Positions 44,117 to 52,591 of a DNA stretch of 64,000 bases are shown one piece after another (position 1 is the stretch's first letter; each line of letters begins with the position of its first letter). Origin of the DNA: Streptomyces pseudovenezuelae (GTDB taxonomy: Bacteria > Actinomycetota > Actinomycetes > Streptomycetales > Streptomycetaceae); the NCBI RefSeq assembly GCF_029892565.1, contig NZ_JARXVH010000011.1, positions 1-64,000 of the forward strand, given 5' to 3'. Under the pieces are notes generated by a model, which did not search any database, was not told where the DNA came from, and was given only the letters and a program-made list of their open reading frames with translations. Both the position numbers and the translations under genes were made by a program.

Positions 44117-44694
44117 GGCCGGGCGGGCTCGGGCCCGCCCGACACCGGCTGCTCGGCACTGGGCAGTTCGGCGAACTCCTCCACGGCATGCGCGAGCCAC
44201 CGCGTCCAGAAGGTCTCCAGGTCGATGCCCGCCCGCAGCACGAGGTGGCGCAGCCGGTCCTGGGGACCGTCCTTGCCGGGCGGGAAGTCGCGCCGCTCGA
44301 TCTCCTCGTACTCCGCCAACTGCCGCCGGTGCAGGTCGAGATGGCGGCGCAGATCGGCCTCCACGCCCGCCGTGCCGACCACGGCCGCCGCGCGCAGCCT
44401 CAGCAGCATCGTGTCCCGCAGCGGCTTGGGGTCGTGCGCGGCCGAGGTCCAGCGGGCCAGTTCGGCGCGGCCCGCGGGCAGCACCTCGTAGCTCTTCTTC
44501 TGGCCGCGGGCCGGCTGCTCGGTCGGCAGCGCCCTGATGTGTCCCTCTGCCTCCAGTTTTCCCAGCTCGCGATAGATCTGCTGGTGCGTCGCCGACCAGA
44601 AGTACCCGATCGAGCGGTCGAACCTGCGGGTCAGCTCCAGCCCCGAGGACGGCTTTTCGAGCAGGGCGGTGAGGATCGCGTGCGGGAGTGACAT
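44104..44694 (-). CDS. PadR-family transcriptional regulator
   Basis: The 196-residue protein has the PadR winged-helix domain at residues 1-85 (LPHAILTALLEKPSSGLELTRRF, FWSATHQQIYRELGKLEAEGHI) and a Vir_C-type helical C-terminal dimerisation domain (LRRHLDLHRRQLAEYEEIE). PadR proteins repress stress or detoxification genes and are released by phenolics or drugs. It lies 22 bp downstream of the dienoyl-CoA reductase gene on the same strand, so the two are probably one operon and the regulator may act on the palindrome upstream of that operon. Confidence 0.9.
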   Translation of the reverse strand: MSLPHAILTALLEKPSSGLELTRRFDRSIGYFWSATHQQIYRELGKLEAEGHIRALPTEQPARGQKKSYEVLPAGRAELARWTSAAHDPKPLRDTMLLRLRAAAVVGTAGVEADLRRHLDLHRRQLAEYEEIERRDFPPGKDGPQDRLRHLVLRAGIDLETFWTRWLAHAVEEFAELPSAEQPVSGGPEPARPQSR

Positions 44695-44716
44695 GACGTC
44701 ATCCTAGGGACGGCCC

Positions 44717-46732
44717 CTACAGGGCGGCCGCGACCTCGGTGCCCTGTTTGATCGCGCGCTTGGCGTCCAGTTCGGCGGCCACGTCGGCGCCGCCGATCAG
44801 GTGCACGGAGCGGCCGGCGGCGGCCAGTTCCTCGTAGAGGTCCCGGCGCGGTTCCTGCCCGGTGCACAGCACGATCGTGTCGACGGCCAGGACCGTGCTC
44901 TCCTCGCCGACGGTGACATGGAGTCCGGCGTCGTCGATGCGGTCGTAGCGGACGCCCGGGACCATGGTGACGCCCCGGTGCTTGAGTTCGGCGCGGTGGA
45001 TCCAGCCGGTGGTCTTGCCGAGGCCCGCGCCGACCTTCGTGGTCCGGCGCTGGAGCAGGTGGACCGTGCGGGGCGGGGCGGCCCGCTCGGGGGCGGCCAG
45101 ACCGCCGGGTGTGCGGTAGTCCATGTCGACGCCCCACTGCCGGAAGTACGTCGCCGGGTCCTCGCTCGCCTTGTCACCGCCGTCGGTGAGGTACTCGGCG
45201 ACGTCGAAGCCGATGCCGCCGGCGCCGAGGATCGCGACGCGGTCGCCGACGGTGGCCTCGCCGCGCAGGACGTCGAGGTAGCCGACCACGCTCGGGTGGT
45301 CGACGCCGGGGATGTCCGGGGTGCGCGGGGTGACGCCGGTGGCCACGACGATCTCGTCGAAGTCGGCCAAGTCCCTTGCCCCGACAGGTGTGTTGAGGCG
45401 TACGTCCACGCCGTGCGCGTCGAGCCGTGTGCGGAAGTAGCGCAGCGTCTCGTCGAACTCCTGCTTGCCCGGGACCTGTCGGGCGACGTTGAGCTGCCCG
45501 CCGATCTCGCTCGCGGCATCGAAGAGAGTGACCTCATGGCCGCGTTCGGCCGCGCTGACCGCGCACGCGAGTCCCGCCGGGCCCGCGCCGACGACGGCGA
45601 CGCGTTTGCGCAACCGCGTCGGGGCCAGGATCAGTTCGGTCTCGTGGCAGGCCCGGGGGTTGACCAGGCAGGACGTGATCTTTCCACTGAAGGTGTGGTC
45701 GAGGCAGGCCTGGTTGCAGCCGATGCAGGTGTTGATCGCCTCGGGCGTCCCGGCCGCGGCCTTGTTGACGAAGGCGGGGTCGGCGAGCATCGGGCGGGCC
45801 ATGGAGACCATGTCCGCGCAGCCGTCGGCGAGCAACTCCTCGGCCAGTTCAGGGGTGTTGATGCGGTTGGTGGTAACCAGCGGGACCGACACCTCGCCCA
45901 TCAGCTTCTTGGTGACCCAGCTGTAGGCGCCGCGCGGGACGGAGGTCGCGATGGTGGGGATGCGGGCCTCGTGCCAGCCGATGCCGGTGTTGATGATCGT
46001 CGCCCCGGCCGCCTCGACGGCCTTGGCGAGGGTGATCACCTCGTCGAGCGTGGAACCGCCGGGGACCAGGTCCAGCATGGACAGGCGATACACGATGATG
46101 AAGTCCTCGCCGACCGCCTCGCGCACCCGGCGCACGATCTCGACCGGGAAGCGCATCCGGTTCTCGTACGCGCCGCCCCAGCGATCGGTGCGGTGGTTGG
46201 TCTGCAGGGCGATGAACTCGTTGATGAGGTAGCCCTCGGAGCCCATGATCTCGACGCCGTCGTACCCGGCCGCGCGGGCGAGGCGGGCGGTGCGGACGTA
46301 GTCGCCGATCGTCTCCTCGACCTCGTCGTCGGTCAGTTCGCGGGGCGCGAAGGGGCTGATCGGCGCCTGGAGCGGGCTCGGCGCGACCAGGTCCTGGTGG
46401 TAGGCGTACCGCCCGAAGTGCAGGATCTGCAGCGCGATCCGGCCGCCCGCGCGGTGCACGGCCTCCGTGACCACGGTGTGCCGCTCGGCCTCGGCGTCGG
46501 TGGTGAGCTTCGCGCCGCCCTCGTACGGCCGCCCCGCGTCGTTGGGCGCGATGCCGCCGGTGACGATCAGCCCGACTCCCCCGCGCGCCCGCTCGGCGTA
46601 GAACTCCGCCATGCGCTCGAAGCCGCGCTCGGCCTCTTCCAGGCCGACGTGCATCGAGCCCATCAGGACGCGGTTGGGCAGCGTGGTGAAGCCCAGGTCC
46701 AGCGGGCTCAGCAGGTGCGGGTAGCGGCTCAT
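44717..46732 (-). CDS. fadH: NADPH-dependent 2,4-dienoyl-CoA reductase (FadH-like)
   Basis: The 671-residue flavoprotein has an N-terminal OYE-type FMN barrel (TLPNRVLMGSMHVGLEE, LQILHFGRYAY, GYDGVEIMGSEGYLINEF). The 4Fe-4S cluster region follows (CIGCNQACLD, then SCLVNPRAC), and the C-terminal FAD/NADPH-binding half begins VAVVGAGPAGLACAVSAAERG and has AILGAGGIGFDVAEYL. It reduces 2,4-dienoyl-CoA during oxidation of unsaturated fatty acids; some relatives act on other enones. It is followed by a PadR regulator. A perfect 14-bp palindrome lies 58 bp upstream of the start. Confidence 0.93.
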   Translation of the reverse strand: MSRYPHLLSPLDLGFTTLPNRVLMGSMHVGLEEAERGFERMAEFYAERARGGVGLIVTGGIAPNDAGRPYEGGAKLTTDAEAERHTVVTEAVHRAGGRIALQILHFGRYAYHQDLVAPSPLQAPISPFAPRELTDDEVEETIGDYVRTARLARAAGYDGVEIMGSEGYLINEFIALQTNHRTDRWGGAYENRMRFPVEIVRRVREAVGEDFIIVYRLSMLDLVPGGSTLDEVITLAKAVEAAGATIINTGIGWHEARIPTIATSVPRGAYSWVTKKLMGEVSVPLVTTNRINTPELAEELLADGCADMVSMARPMLADPAFVNKAAAGTPEAINTCIGCNQACLDHTFSGKITSCLVNPRACHETELILAPTRLRKRVAVVGAGPAGLACAVSAAERGHEVTLFDAASEIGGQLNVARQVPGKQEFDETLRYFRTRLDAHGVDVRLNTPVGARDLADFDEIVVATGVTPRTPDIPGVDHPSVVGYLDVLRGEATVGDRVAILGAGGIGFDVAEYLTDGGDKASEDPATYFRQWGVDMDYRTPGGLAAPERAAPPRTVHLLQRRTTKVGAGLGKTTGWIHRAELKHRGVTMVPGVRYDRIDDAGLHVTVGEESTVLAVDTIVLCTGQEPRRDLYEELAAAGRSVHLIGGADVAAELDAKRAIKQGTEVAAAL

Positions 46733-46789
46733 CGTCGGCCCTCCGTGCGGGGTGTGGTGCCTTCTTTTGTAGAGGCCCTTCGCTTATTT

Positions 46790-46803
46790 TGCAACTAGTT
46801 GCA
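46790..46803. promoter_or_regulatory. Perfect 14-bp palindrome upstream of fadH
   Basis: TGCAACTAGTTGCA is fully self-complementary and lies in a short A/T-rich island (46782-46806) between the fadH-like gene and the divergent M20-like gene. It most likely binds a dimeric regulator, with the PadR protein encoded at the end of the fadH operon as the nearest candidate. It could affect both divergent promoters. Confidence 0.65.
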
Positions 46804-46849
46804 TAAACGGGGGCGGGTGACACGGGACACCCGGGGGCACAGTGGCCTC

Positions 46850-48007
46850 ATGAGGACCGCGGACGCCGAGGTGGTCGACCTCGCCCAGGAGCTGATCCGC
46901 CGCCCGAGCCGGGGCGGCATCGACGACTACGCACCCGTCCTCCGAGTCCTGGAGGACTGGCTGGACGCCCATGACCTGCCGTTCCGGCGGCTCCACGACG
47001 CCGGGCGGCCGGTCGCCCTGCTGGTGGAGGTCGCCGGTGGCCGGCCGGGACCCTGGTGGGCGCTGGACGCCTGCGTGGACACCGCCCCGTACGGCGACGA
47101 GAGTTCCTGGTCGTTCCCGCCGGACTGCGGGGACGTCGTGGACGGCTGGCTACGCGGCCGAGGCGCGGCCGACTCCAAACTGGCGGCGGCGCTGTTCTGC
47201 CGTATCGCCGCCGAGGTGCGCGAACGCGCCGACGGCCTGCGCGGCGGGCTCACCGTGCTGCTCGACGCCGACGAGCACACCGGTGGCTTCGGCGGCGCCC
47301 GCGCCTACCTCGCGGATCCGGCGGCGGTGCGCCCGGCCGGGGTGCTGATCGGCTATCCCGGGCCGGAGGAGGTCGTGGTCGGCGGCCGGGGGCTGTGGCG
47401 GGCCACGATCACGGTGCACGCGGACTCCGGCCACTCCGGGGCGAGGCGTACGACACCGGGTGCCGTCTCCCGGGCGGCACGGCTGGTGCGATTGCTGGAG
47501 GAGGCCGAACTGCCGGGAGTCCAGGGCGAGTTCCCGCTTCCGCCGAGGCTGACGGTGACCTTCTGCCACGGGGGCGAGGGCTTCTCGGTGGTGCCGGGCG
47601 CCTGCGAACTGGGCATCGACGTGCGCACGACGCCGGGCTTCGGCGCCGCCGCGGCCGAGGCACTCGTCCGGCGCGCGGTCGCCGAGCTGGACGCGTCGGT
47701 GCCCGGCCCGCGGCCGACCGCGATCACCCCGGTGGCTGCCTGGCCGTCGTACCGCCTGGCCGCGGACGAGCAGCCCGCCGCCGCACTCCTGGACGCGGCC
47801 GAGCGGGAGGGCCTGCCGGTCAGGCCCAAGACGGCCGGGCCCTCGAACATCGGCAATCTGCTGGCGGGTGAGGGCATCCCGGCGACGGCCGGTTTCGGGG
47901 TGCGGTACGAGGGGCTGCACGGCGTGGACGAGCGGGCGTGTCTGGCGGACCTGCCCGTCGTGCACGCCGTCTACCGGCGTGCCGTGCTCGACCTGCTCAG
48001 TACGTAG
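46850..48007 (+). CDS. M20-family metallopeptidase-like protein with altered metal ligands
   Basis: The 385-residue protein has the M20 two-domain layout: catalytic domain, then a lid/dimerisation domain (near 180-300, GGRGLWRATITVHADSGHSG), then the last catalytic segment with His in GVRYEGLHGVDERA near 365. The usual metal-ligand positions differ. The first motif reads LDACVDTAP (Cys75 where the family has His, Asp77 kept). GRGAADSK keeps Asp108. DADEHTGG keeps the catalytic Glu142 but has His143 for Glu, and IGYPGPEE has Tyr169 where Asp/Glu is expected. It may be inactive, bind metal differently, or have another role. ATG at 46850; divergent from fadH. Confidence 0.8.
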   Translation: MRTADAEVVDLAQELIRRPSRGGIDDYAPVLRVLEDWLDAHDLPFRRLHDAGRPVALLVEVAGGRPGPWWALDACVDTAPYGDESSWSFPPDCGDVVDGWLRGRGAADSKLAAALFCRIAAEVRERADGLRGGLTVLLDADEHTGGFGGARAYLADPAAVRPAGVLIGYPGPEEVVVGGRGLWRATITVHADSGHSGARRTTPGAVSRAARLVRLLEEAELPGVQGEFPLPPRLTVTFCHGGEGFSVVPGACELGIDVRTTPGFGAAAAEALVRRAVAELDASVPGPRPTAITPVAAWPSYRLAADEQPAAALLDAAEREGLPVRPKTAGPSNIGNLLAGEGIPATAGFGVRYEGLHGVDERACLADLPVVHAVYRRAVLDLLST

Positions 48008-48376
48008 TCAGCGGCTCTCCAGCCGTACGTGCAGTTCCCGCTCCTGGTCCCCGGAGGCCGAGGCGAGGTCGCGGACGGTGAACAGGGAGTCGAGGGTGGA
48101 GCGCAGTCGTTCGATCGCCCAGTAGCCGCCCTGCGCGTCGGCCTCGACGGAGGACGAGAGGCGGGCCGGCGGCGGGCACGCGTGCGTGTCGGTGACCTCG
48201 AACGTACCGAGCCACACCATCGGCCGGGTCTCGTGGAGCTGCTGCGGCGCCTCGTCGGCGCCCCGGTCGGACTCGAAGCACGTGGCGAGCGTGTCGAACA
48301 CGATCCGGGCGTCCTCCTTGTTGCATCCGCTGATCTCGAGGGAGACGGGTTCCTCGTGCTGTCGCTCTCGGTCCAT
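48008..48376 (-). CDS. Small hypothetical protein
   Basis: The 122-residue acidic protein begins MDRERQHEEPVSLEISGC and contains ARIVFDTLATCFESD, MVWLGTFEVTDTHACPP and SSSVEADAQGGYWAIERL, ending with a basic tail (ELHVRLESR). The beta-alpha pattern suggests one small soluble domain. I do not recognise the family. It has a strong ribosome site (GAGAGGAG) before the ATG at 48376. Its stop abuts the stop of the convergent M20-like gene. Confidence 0.65.
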   Translation of the reverse strand: MDRERQHEEPVSLEISGCNKEDARIVFDTLATCFESDRGADEAPQQLHETRPMVWLGTFEVTDTHACPPPARLSSSVEADAQGGYWAIERLRSTLDSLFTVRDLASASGDQERELHVRLESR

Positions 48377-48479
48377 GTGATCGCTCCTCTCGTGAATGTG
48401 GCGCGGCACCACGGGTTCCCCGCGAACCGCGCCACACCTCCAGAGAAGCACTCCCGTCCGAACCGGACCAGCGAGCGGC

Positions 48480-49355
48480 TCAGCTCTTGGTGAAGCGGTA
48501 CGTCTTGCTGTCCGTCAGCACGCAGAAGCCCGGCGACACGACGATCACGCGCAGGGTGCCGGTGCGGCGGTCGTAGTCGATGCCCTCGGCCTCGAAGGTG
48601 CCGGAGCAGCCGCTGCGCAGCGGGAGCTGGCGCAGGGCCGTGACGTGGCCGGAGACGTCTCCGCTGCCGCTCGGCTGGGCGGAGAGGTCGACCTGGAGCA
48701 GCGGCTTGGTGACGCCGAACAGCGTGCCCGCCGGGTCGTCGGAGGAGCACAGGAGCGTGGTCGCGCTGGAGAAGTCGCAGCCCTGCACATCCCGCACGGG
48801 GTGGTCGAGGTTGACGACGGAGACCTGCGGGAGGTTCGCCGAGGGCGAGGTGCTCGCGTTGACGCCGGGCGTCGGGAAGACCAGGAAGCGATTCATGGTG
48901 CCGTACTCGCCCGACAGCATCCACTGCCCGTCGGGCGAGATCGCGACCCAGGAGTTGTTGAGCGCCTCGCCGGAGCTGAGCGTGTGCACGTACTCCGACC
49001 AGGCCCCGCCCTGCGCCTGCACGCGGTACATCTTCGCGGTGCCCGAGTCGGCCTGGTACGGCTCGATGTAGTAGCCGTTGTAGGAGGCGTCCGGGTCGCC
49101 GACGTGGTTCCAGCCGCGGACGCTGAGGTCGATGGGGACGGTGCCGATGCCGGTGTAGCGGTTGGCACTGCCCGCCGGGACCTCCACGGAGGTCAGGCCC
49201 TGGCTCTCGGTCAGCGGGTCGGCCCGGTCGGAGCCCACCTCGGTCCAGGTGTCGGCCGCCGACGCGGGCGGGGCGGCGGACAGGACGGCCGCGGTGGCCA
49301 GGGCGAGCAGGGCGGTGAGCGTCGCGTGGCAACGTCTCCGGGCGCGCAGGCGCAT
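48480..49355 (-). CDS. Secreted protein of unknown function
   Basis: The 291-residue protein has a Sec signal (RRRCHATLTALLALATAAVLSAAPPASA, cleavage near residue 34). The mature part is rich in Gly/Ser/Asn and likely beta-structured, with motifs such as NSWVAISPDGQWMLSGEYG and FEAEGIDYDRRTGTLRVIVVSP that resemble WD40-like or esterase-like propeller blades. Two Cys pairs (GCDFSSATTLLC and SGCSGTF with SPGFC) may form disulfides. The family is not identified. GGAGGA lies nine bases before the ATG at 49355. It diverges from the PAS/GAF phosphatase gene. Confidence 0.75.
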   Translation of the reverse strand: MRLRARRRCHATLTALLALATAAVLSAAPPASAADTWTEVGSDRADPLTESQGLTSVEVPAGSANRYTGIGTVPIDLSVRGWNHVGDPDASYNGYYIEPYQADSGTAKMYRVQAQGGAWSEYVHTLSSGEALNNSWVAISPDGQWMLSGEYGTMNRFLVFPTPGVNASTSPSANLPQVSVVNLDHPVRDVQGCDFSSATTLLCSSDDPAGTLFGVTKPLLQVDLSAQPSGSGDVSGHVTALRQLPLRSGCSGTFEAEGIDYDRRTGTLRVIVVSPGFCVLTDSKTYRFTKS

Positions 49356-49630
49356 ATGGAGTGCTCCTCCGTGGGGGGCGGAATAGACCGCCGGACAGTC
49401 TGTCGGCCCCACGTAGGCATGTACAGACCAATAGGAGAACAGGGGCCGTCCAGTCGGCGACGGCCCCTCGCGAGTACTGTCGTCACGGCTTCACCGGACG
49501 TCCGTGGCCGTGTTGAGAGATGGTGGAGGAGAGCGGCCGAAGCGTCACAGGGACGGTTGAGCGCGGTAGAACAGGGGAGTCGGCACGGGGGACGGCGTGC
49601 CGCGTCGAAGGGGCGAAGGCGGTGCGTGGA

Positions 49631-51706
49631 ATGAGAGCACCTGGGATTCCACCGGCCGGGCGTGACTGGTCGGTAGGACCGAGCGGGCTGCTCGACGTGC
49701 TGGGCGTGGCCTCGGTGGTGCTGGACGCCAAGGGGCACATCGTGCTGTGGAGCCCCCAGGCGGAGGAGCTGTTCGGCTTCCCCGCGGACGAGGCGCTCGG
49801 GCAGTACGCGGCCCGGATCATGGTCGACGAGCAGCATCTCGACCTGGTCGTCAAGCTGTTCGCCGATGTCATGCTCACGGGGCAGAGCTGGGCCGGCGCC
49901 TTCCCCATCCGCCGCAAGGACGGCAGCACGCGGCTCGTGGAGTTCCGCAACATGCGGCTCCTCGACGACCAGGGCGACGTCTACGCGCTCGGCCTGTGCG
50001 CCGACAAGTCGACCGTACGGCGGCTGGAGCGGGACGTGGCGCTGTCCACCCGGCTGGTCGCGCAGTCGCCGGTCGGCCTGGCCGTGCTGGACACCGATCT
50101 GCGGTACGTCTCGGTCAATCCGGCCCTGGAGCGGCTCAACGGCATTCCGGCCGAGGACCACATCGGCCGCACCTTCCGTGAGGTGCTGCCGCATCTCGAC
50201 GTCGACGCGATCGAGTCGGCGGCCCTGCGGGTGTTGGAGACCGGCCACCCGATGGTCGACCGGCACACCATCGGCCGTACGCCGGCCGATCCGCACGAGG
50301 AACACGCCTGGACGATCTCGCTCTACCGCCTGGAGGACGCGGCCGGGACGGTGCTGGGCGTCGCCGGGGCGGTCGTCGACGTCACCGAGCAGCACAGGGC
50401 GAGCGTCGAGGCGGAGGCCGCCCGGCGCCGGCTGGCCCTCATCGCGGACGCCTCCGCCCGCATCGGCACCACCCTTGAACTGGACCGCACGGCCCGTGAA
50501 CTGGCCGACGTAGCGGTGCCCGAGCTCGCCGACGTCGCGGCCGTCGACCTGCTGGAGGCGGTGGTCGAGGGCCGGCGCACCAGCCTGGGTCCCGCCGAGC
50601 ATGCGGTGATCCGGGCGCTGGCCGTGCAGGCGGACGACGCGCCCGAGGCGCTGCTGGCGGCCGACCCGCCGGGGCAGGTGGCCCGGTACGGCCCCGACCG
50701 CCTGGTCACCGAGTGCGTACGGACCGGCGCCCCGGTGCTGGTGGCGCAGGTCGGGGCGGCCGACCTGCCCCGCATCGCCCGCTCCCCCGAGGCCGCCGAG
50801 CTGCTGTCCCGGGCGGGTGTGCACTCCTATCTGGCGGTGCCGCTGATCGCGCGCGGCGAGGTGCTCGGCGCCCTCGACCTCAAACGCACCCGCAATCCGC
50901 TGCCGTTCAGCGACGACGACCTGCTGCTCGCGCGGGAGCTGGCGGCGCGGGCGGCGGTGCAGATCGACAACGCCCGCTGGTACCAGAACGCCCGCGACAC
51001 CGCCCTCACCCTGCAGCGCAGCCTGCTGCCGAGCCACCCGCCGGTGATCGGCGGCCTGGAGGTCGCCTCCCGCTACCAGCCCGCGGGCGCCACCACGGAG
51101 GTCGGCGGCGACTGGTTCGACGTCATCCCGCTGGACGGCTGCAAGACCGCGCTCGTGGTGGGCGACGTGATGGGCAGCGGCATCAACGCGGCGGCGACCA
51201 TGGGCCGGCTGCGCACCGCGACGACCACGCTGGCCTCCCTCGACCTGGATCCGGCCCGGCTCCTGGAGCACCTCGACCGGATCACACAGGACCTGGACCA
51301 CTCCATCGCGACCTGTGTGTACGCCGTCCACGACCCGGAGCTGCGGCAGTGCCGGATCGCCAACGCCGGGCACCTGCCGCCGGTCCGATTGCGCGAGGGG
51401 CGTGCCCCGGAGCTGCTGGATCTGCCCACCGGGGCGCCGCTGGGCGTCGGCGGGGTCGCCTTCTCCACCACCGCGGTCGACCTCGAACCCGGCGACCGGC
51501 TCGTGTTCTACACGGACGGACTCGTGGAGACCCGCCAGCATCCCCTCGACGAGCGCCTGGACGCGCTGCTGTCCCTGCTCGAAGGCCCCGACCGCCCGCT
51601 GGAAGAGGTCTGCGATCTCCTGCTGCGCACGCTTCACCAGCCCGACAACTCCGACGACGTGGCGCTGCTCATCGCGCGCGTGCAGAAACAGGACGGACGC
51701 GAGTGA
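49631..51706 (+). CDS. PAS-PAS-GAF-SpoIIE serine phosphatase
   Basis: The protein of about 691 residues has PAS1 near 15-125 (VASVVLDAKGHIVLWSPQAEELFGF), PAS2 near 145-260 (GLAVLDTDLRYVSVNPALERLNG), GAF near 270-440 (RAGVHSYLAVPLIARGEVLGALDL), and a SpoIIE/PP2C domain near 460-685 (GGDWFDVIPL, GDVMGSGINAAATM, DDVALLIA with the metal Asp residues). It is another RsbU/SpoIIE-like input to partner switching; it lacks the C-terminal kinase-like domain found in the one at 30 kb. An upstream ATG at 49520 would add 37 low-complexity residues; I prefer 49631 because the PAS domain follows closely. Confidence 0.9.
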   Translation: MRAPGIPPAGRDWSVGPSGLLDVLGVASVVLDAKGHIVLWSPQAEELFGFPADEALGQYAARIMVDEQHLDLVVKLFADVMLTGQSWAGAFPIRRKDGSTRLVEFRNMRLLDDQGDVYALGLCADKSTVRRLERDVALSTRLVAQSPVGLAVLDTDLRYVSVNPALERLNGIPAEDHIGRTFREVLPHLDVDAIESAALRVLETGHPMVDRHTIGRTPADPHEEHAWTISLYRLEDAAGTVLGVAGAVVDVTEQHRASVEAEAARRRLALIADASARIGTTLELDRTARELADVAVPELADVAAVDLLEAVVEGRRTSLGPAEHAVIRALAVQADDAPEALLAADPPGQVARYGPDRLVTECVRTGAPVLVAQVGAADLPRIARSPEAAELLSRAGVHSYLAVPLIARGEVLGALDLKRTRNPLPFSDDDLLLARELAARAAVQIDNARWYQNARDTALTLQRSLLPSHPPVIGGLEVASRYQPAGATTEVGGDWFDVIPLDGCKTALVVGDVMGSGINAAATMGRLRTATTTLASLDLDPARLLEHLDRITQDLDHSIATCVYAVHDPELRQCRIANAGHLPPVRLREGRAPELLDLPTGAPLGVGGVAFSTTAVDLEPGDRLVFYTDGLVETRQHPLDERLDALLSLLEGPDRPLEEVCDLLLRTLHQPDNSDDVALLIARVQKQDGRE

Positions 51707-51811
51707 CGGCCGAGCCGTTCTCACAGCGATTGATTACCTGCTCCTTATCGGGCGCATCCCACAATCACAGCTAGGCGTGGCACAGGGGTGCCGGGCCGAT
51801 GGGAGCTTGCC

Positions 51812-52582
51812 GTGACGCACGAGCCGGACCAGCAACCCACCGCCGGGGGCGAGCCGCCCGAGCGGCCATTCGGTACGACATCCGACTGGGAAGTGATGAC
51901 GGGCCCGGGCGGGGGCGAGCGCGCACCGGGTCCCACCTGGGACCGGGTCTGGCGGCACCGGTCCGCCCGGGCGCGCGCGGTGATCGCGGCGACGACGGTC
52001 GCCGTCCTGGCCATCGGCGGCACGGTCGCCGTCGCGGCCACGTCCGCCGGCTCCGGCGAGAGCGCCTCGCCGTCGGCCGCGTCGGCCTCGACATCGGCCT
52101 CCCCGACCCCGAACGGGCCCGGCGAGCGGCACGGCGGCGGCCGGTGGTTCGGGCTCGGCGGCATGGGCGCGCACGGCGAGGCGACCGTCAAGGACCAGGA
52201 CACGGGCAAGTGGGTGGTACGGGTCTGGCAGCGCGGCACCGTCGAGAAGGTCGACGGCGACCAGGTCACCGTGAAGAGCGGGGACGGCGCCGAGTGGACC
52301 TGGACGGTGCCCTCGGACGCGACCGTGTTCCACGACGGCACCAAGGGCTCCGGCGCGGACGACCTCAAGAAGGGCGAGACCGCCTTCCTGGCCGGCACCC
52401 GCGCCGACGACGGCACCAGGACCGCGACCAACGCCCTCATGGGCACCTGGGACCACAAGGGTCAGGGCGGCGACCACCGCGGCGGCGGGCCGGGCCGCGG
52501 CCCCCGGGACTGGCAGCCGCCCTCCCCCTCCACGCCGCCCTCCCCCTCGGCCAAACCCTCGGACAGCGGCGCGACCACGTGA
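51812..52582 (+). CDS. Membrane-anchored protein with DUF5666-like domain
   Basis: The 256-residue protein has a hydrophilic N-terminus, one transmembrane helix (ARAVIAATTVAVLAIGGTVAVAA, near 55-78), a Ser/Pro linker and an extracellular beta-domain (RVWQRGTVEKVDGDQVTVKS, WTWTVPSDATVFHDG, LKKGETAFLAGTRADDGTRTA). This resembles the repeat unit of DUF5666. The tail is Gly/Pro/Ser-rich (GGGPGRGPRDWQPPS). Function is unknown; it is likely exposed at the outer face of the membrane. The GTG at 51812 has GGGAG six bases upstream. It converges on the methyltransferase gene. Confidence 0.75.
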   Translation: MTHEPDQQPTAGGEPPERPFGTTSDWEVMTGPGGGERAPGPTWDRVWRHRSARARAVIAATTVAVLAIGGTVAVAATSAGSGESASPSAASASTSASPTPNGPGERHGGGRWFGLGGMGAHGEATVKDQDTGKWVVRVWQRGTVEKVDGDQVTVKSGDGAEWTWTVPSDATVFHDGTKGSGADDLKKGETAFLAGTRADDGTRTATNALMGTWDHKGQGGDHRGGGPGRGPRDWQPPSPSTPPSPSAKPSDSGATT

Positions 52583-52591
52583 CCCGGCCCG

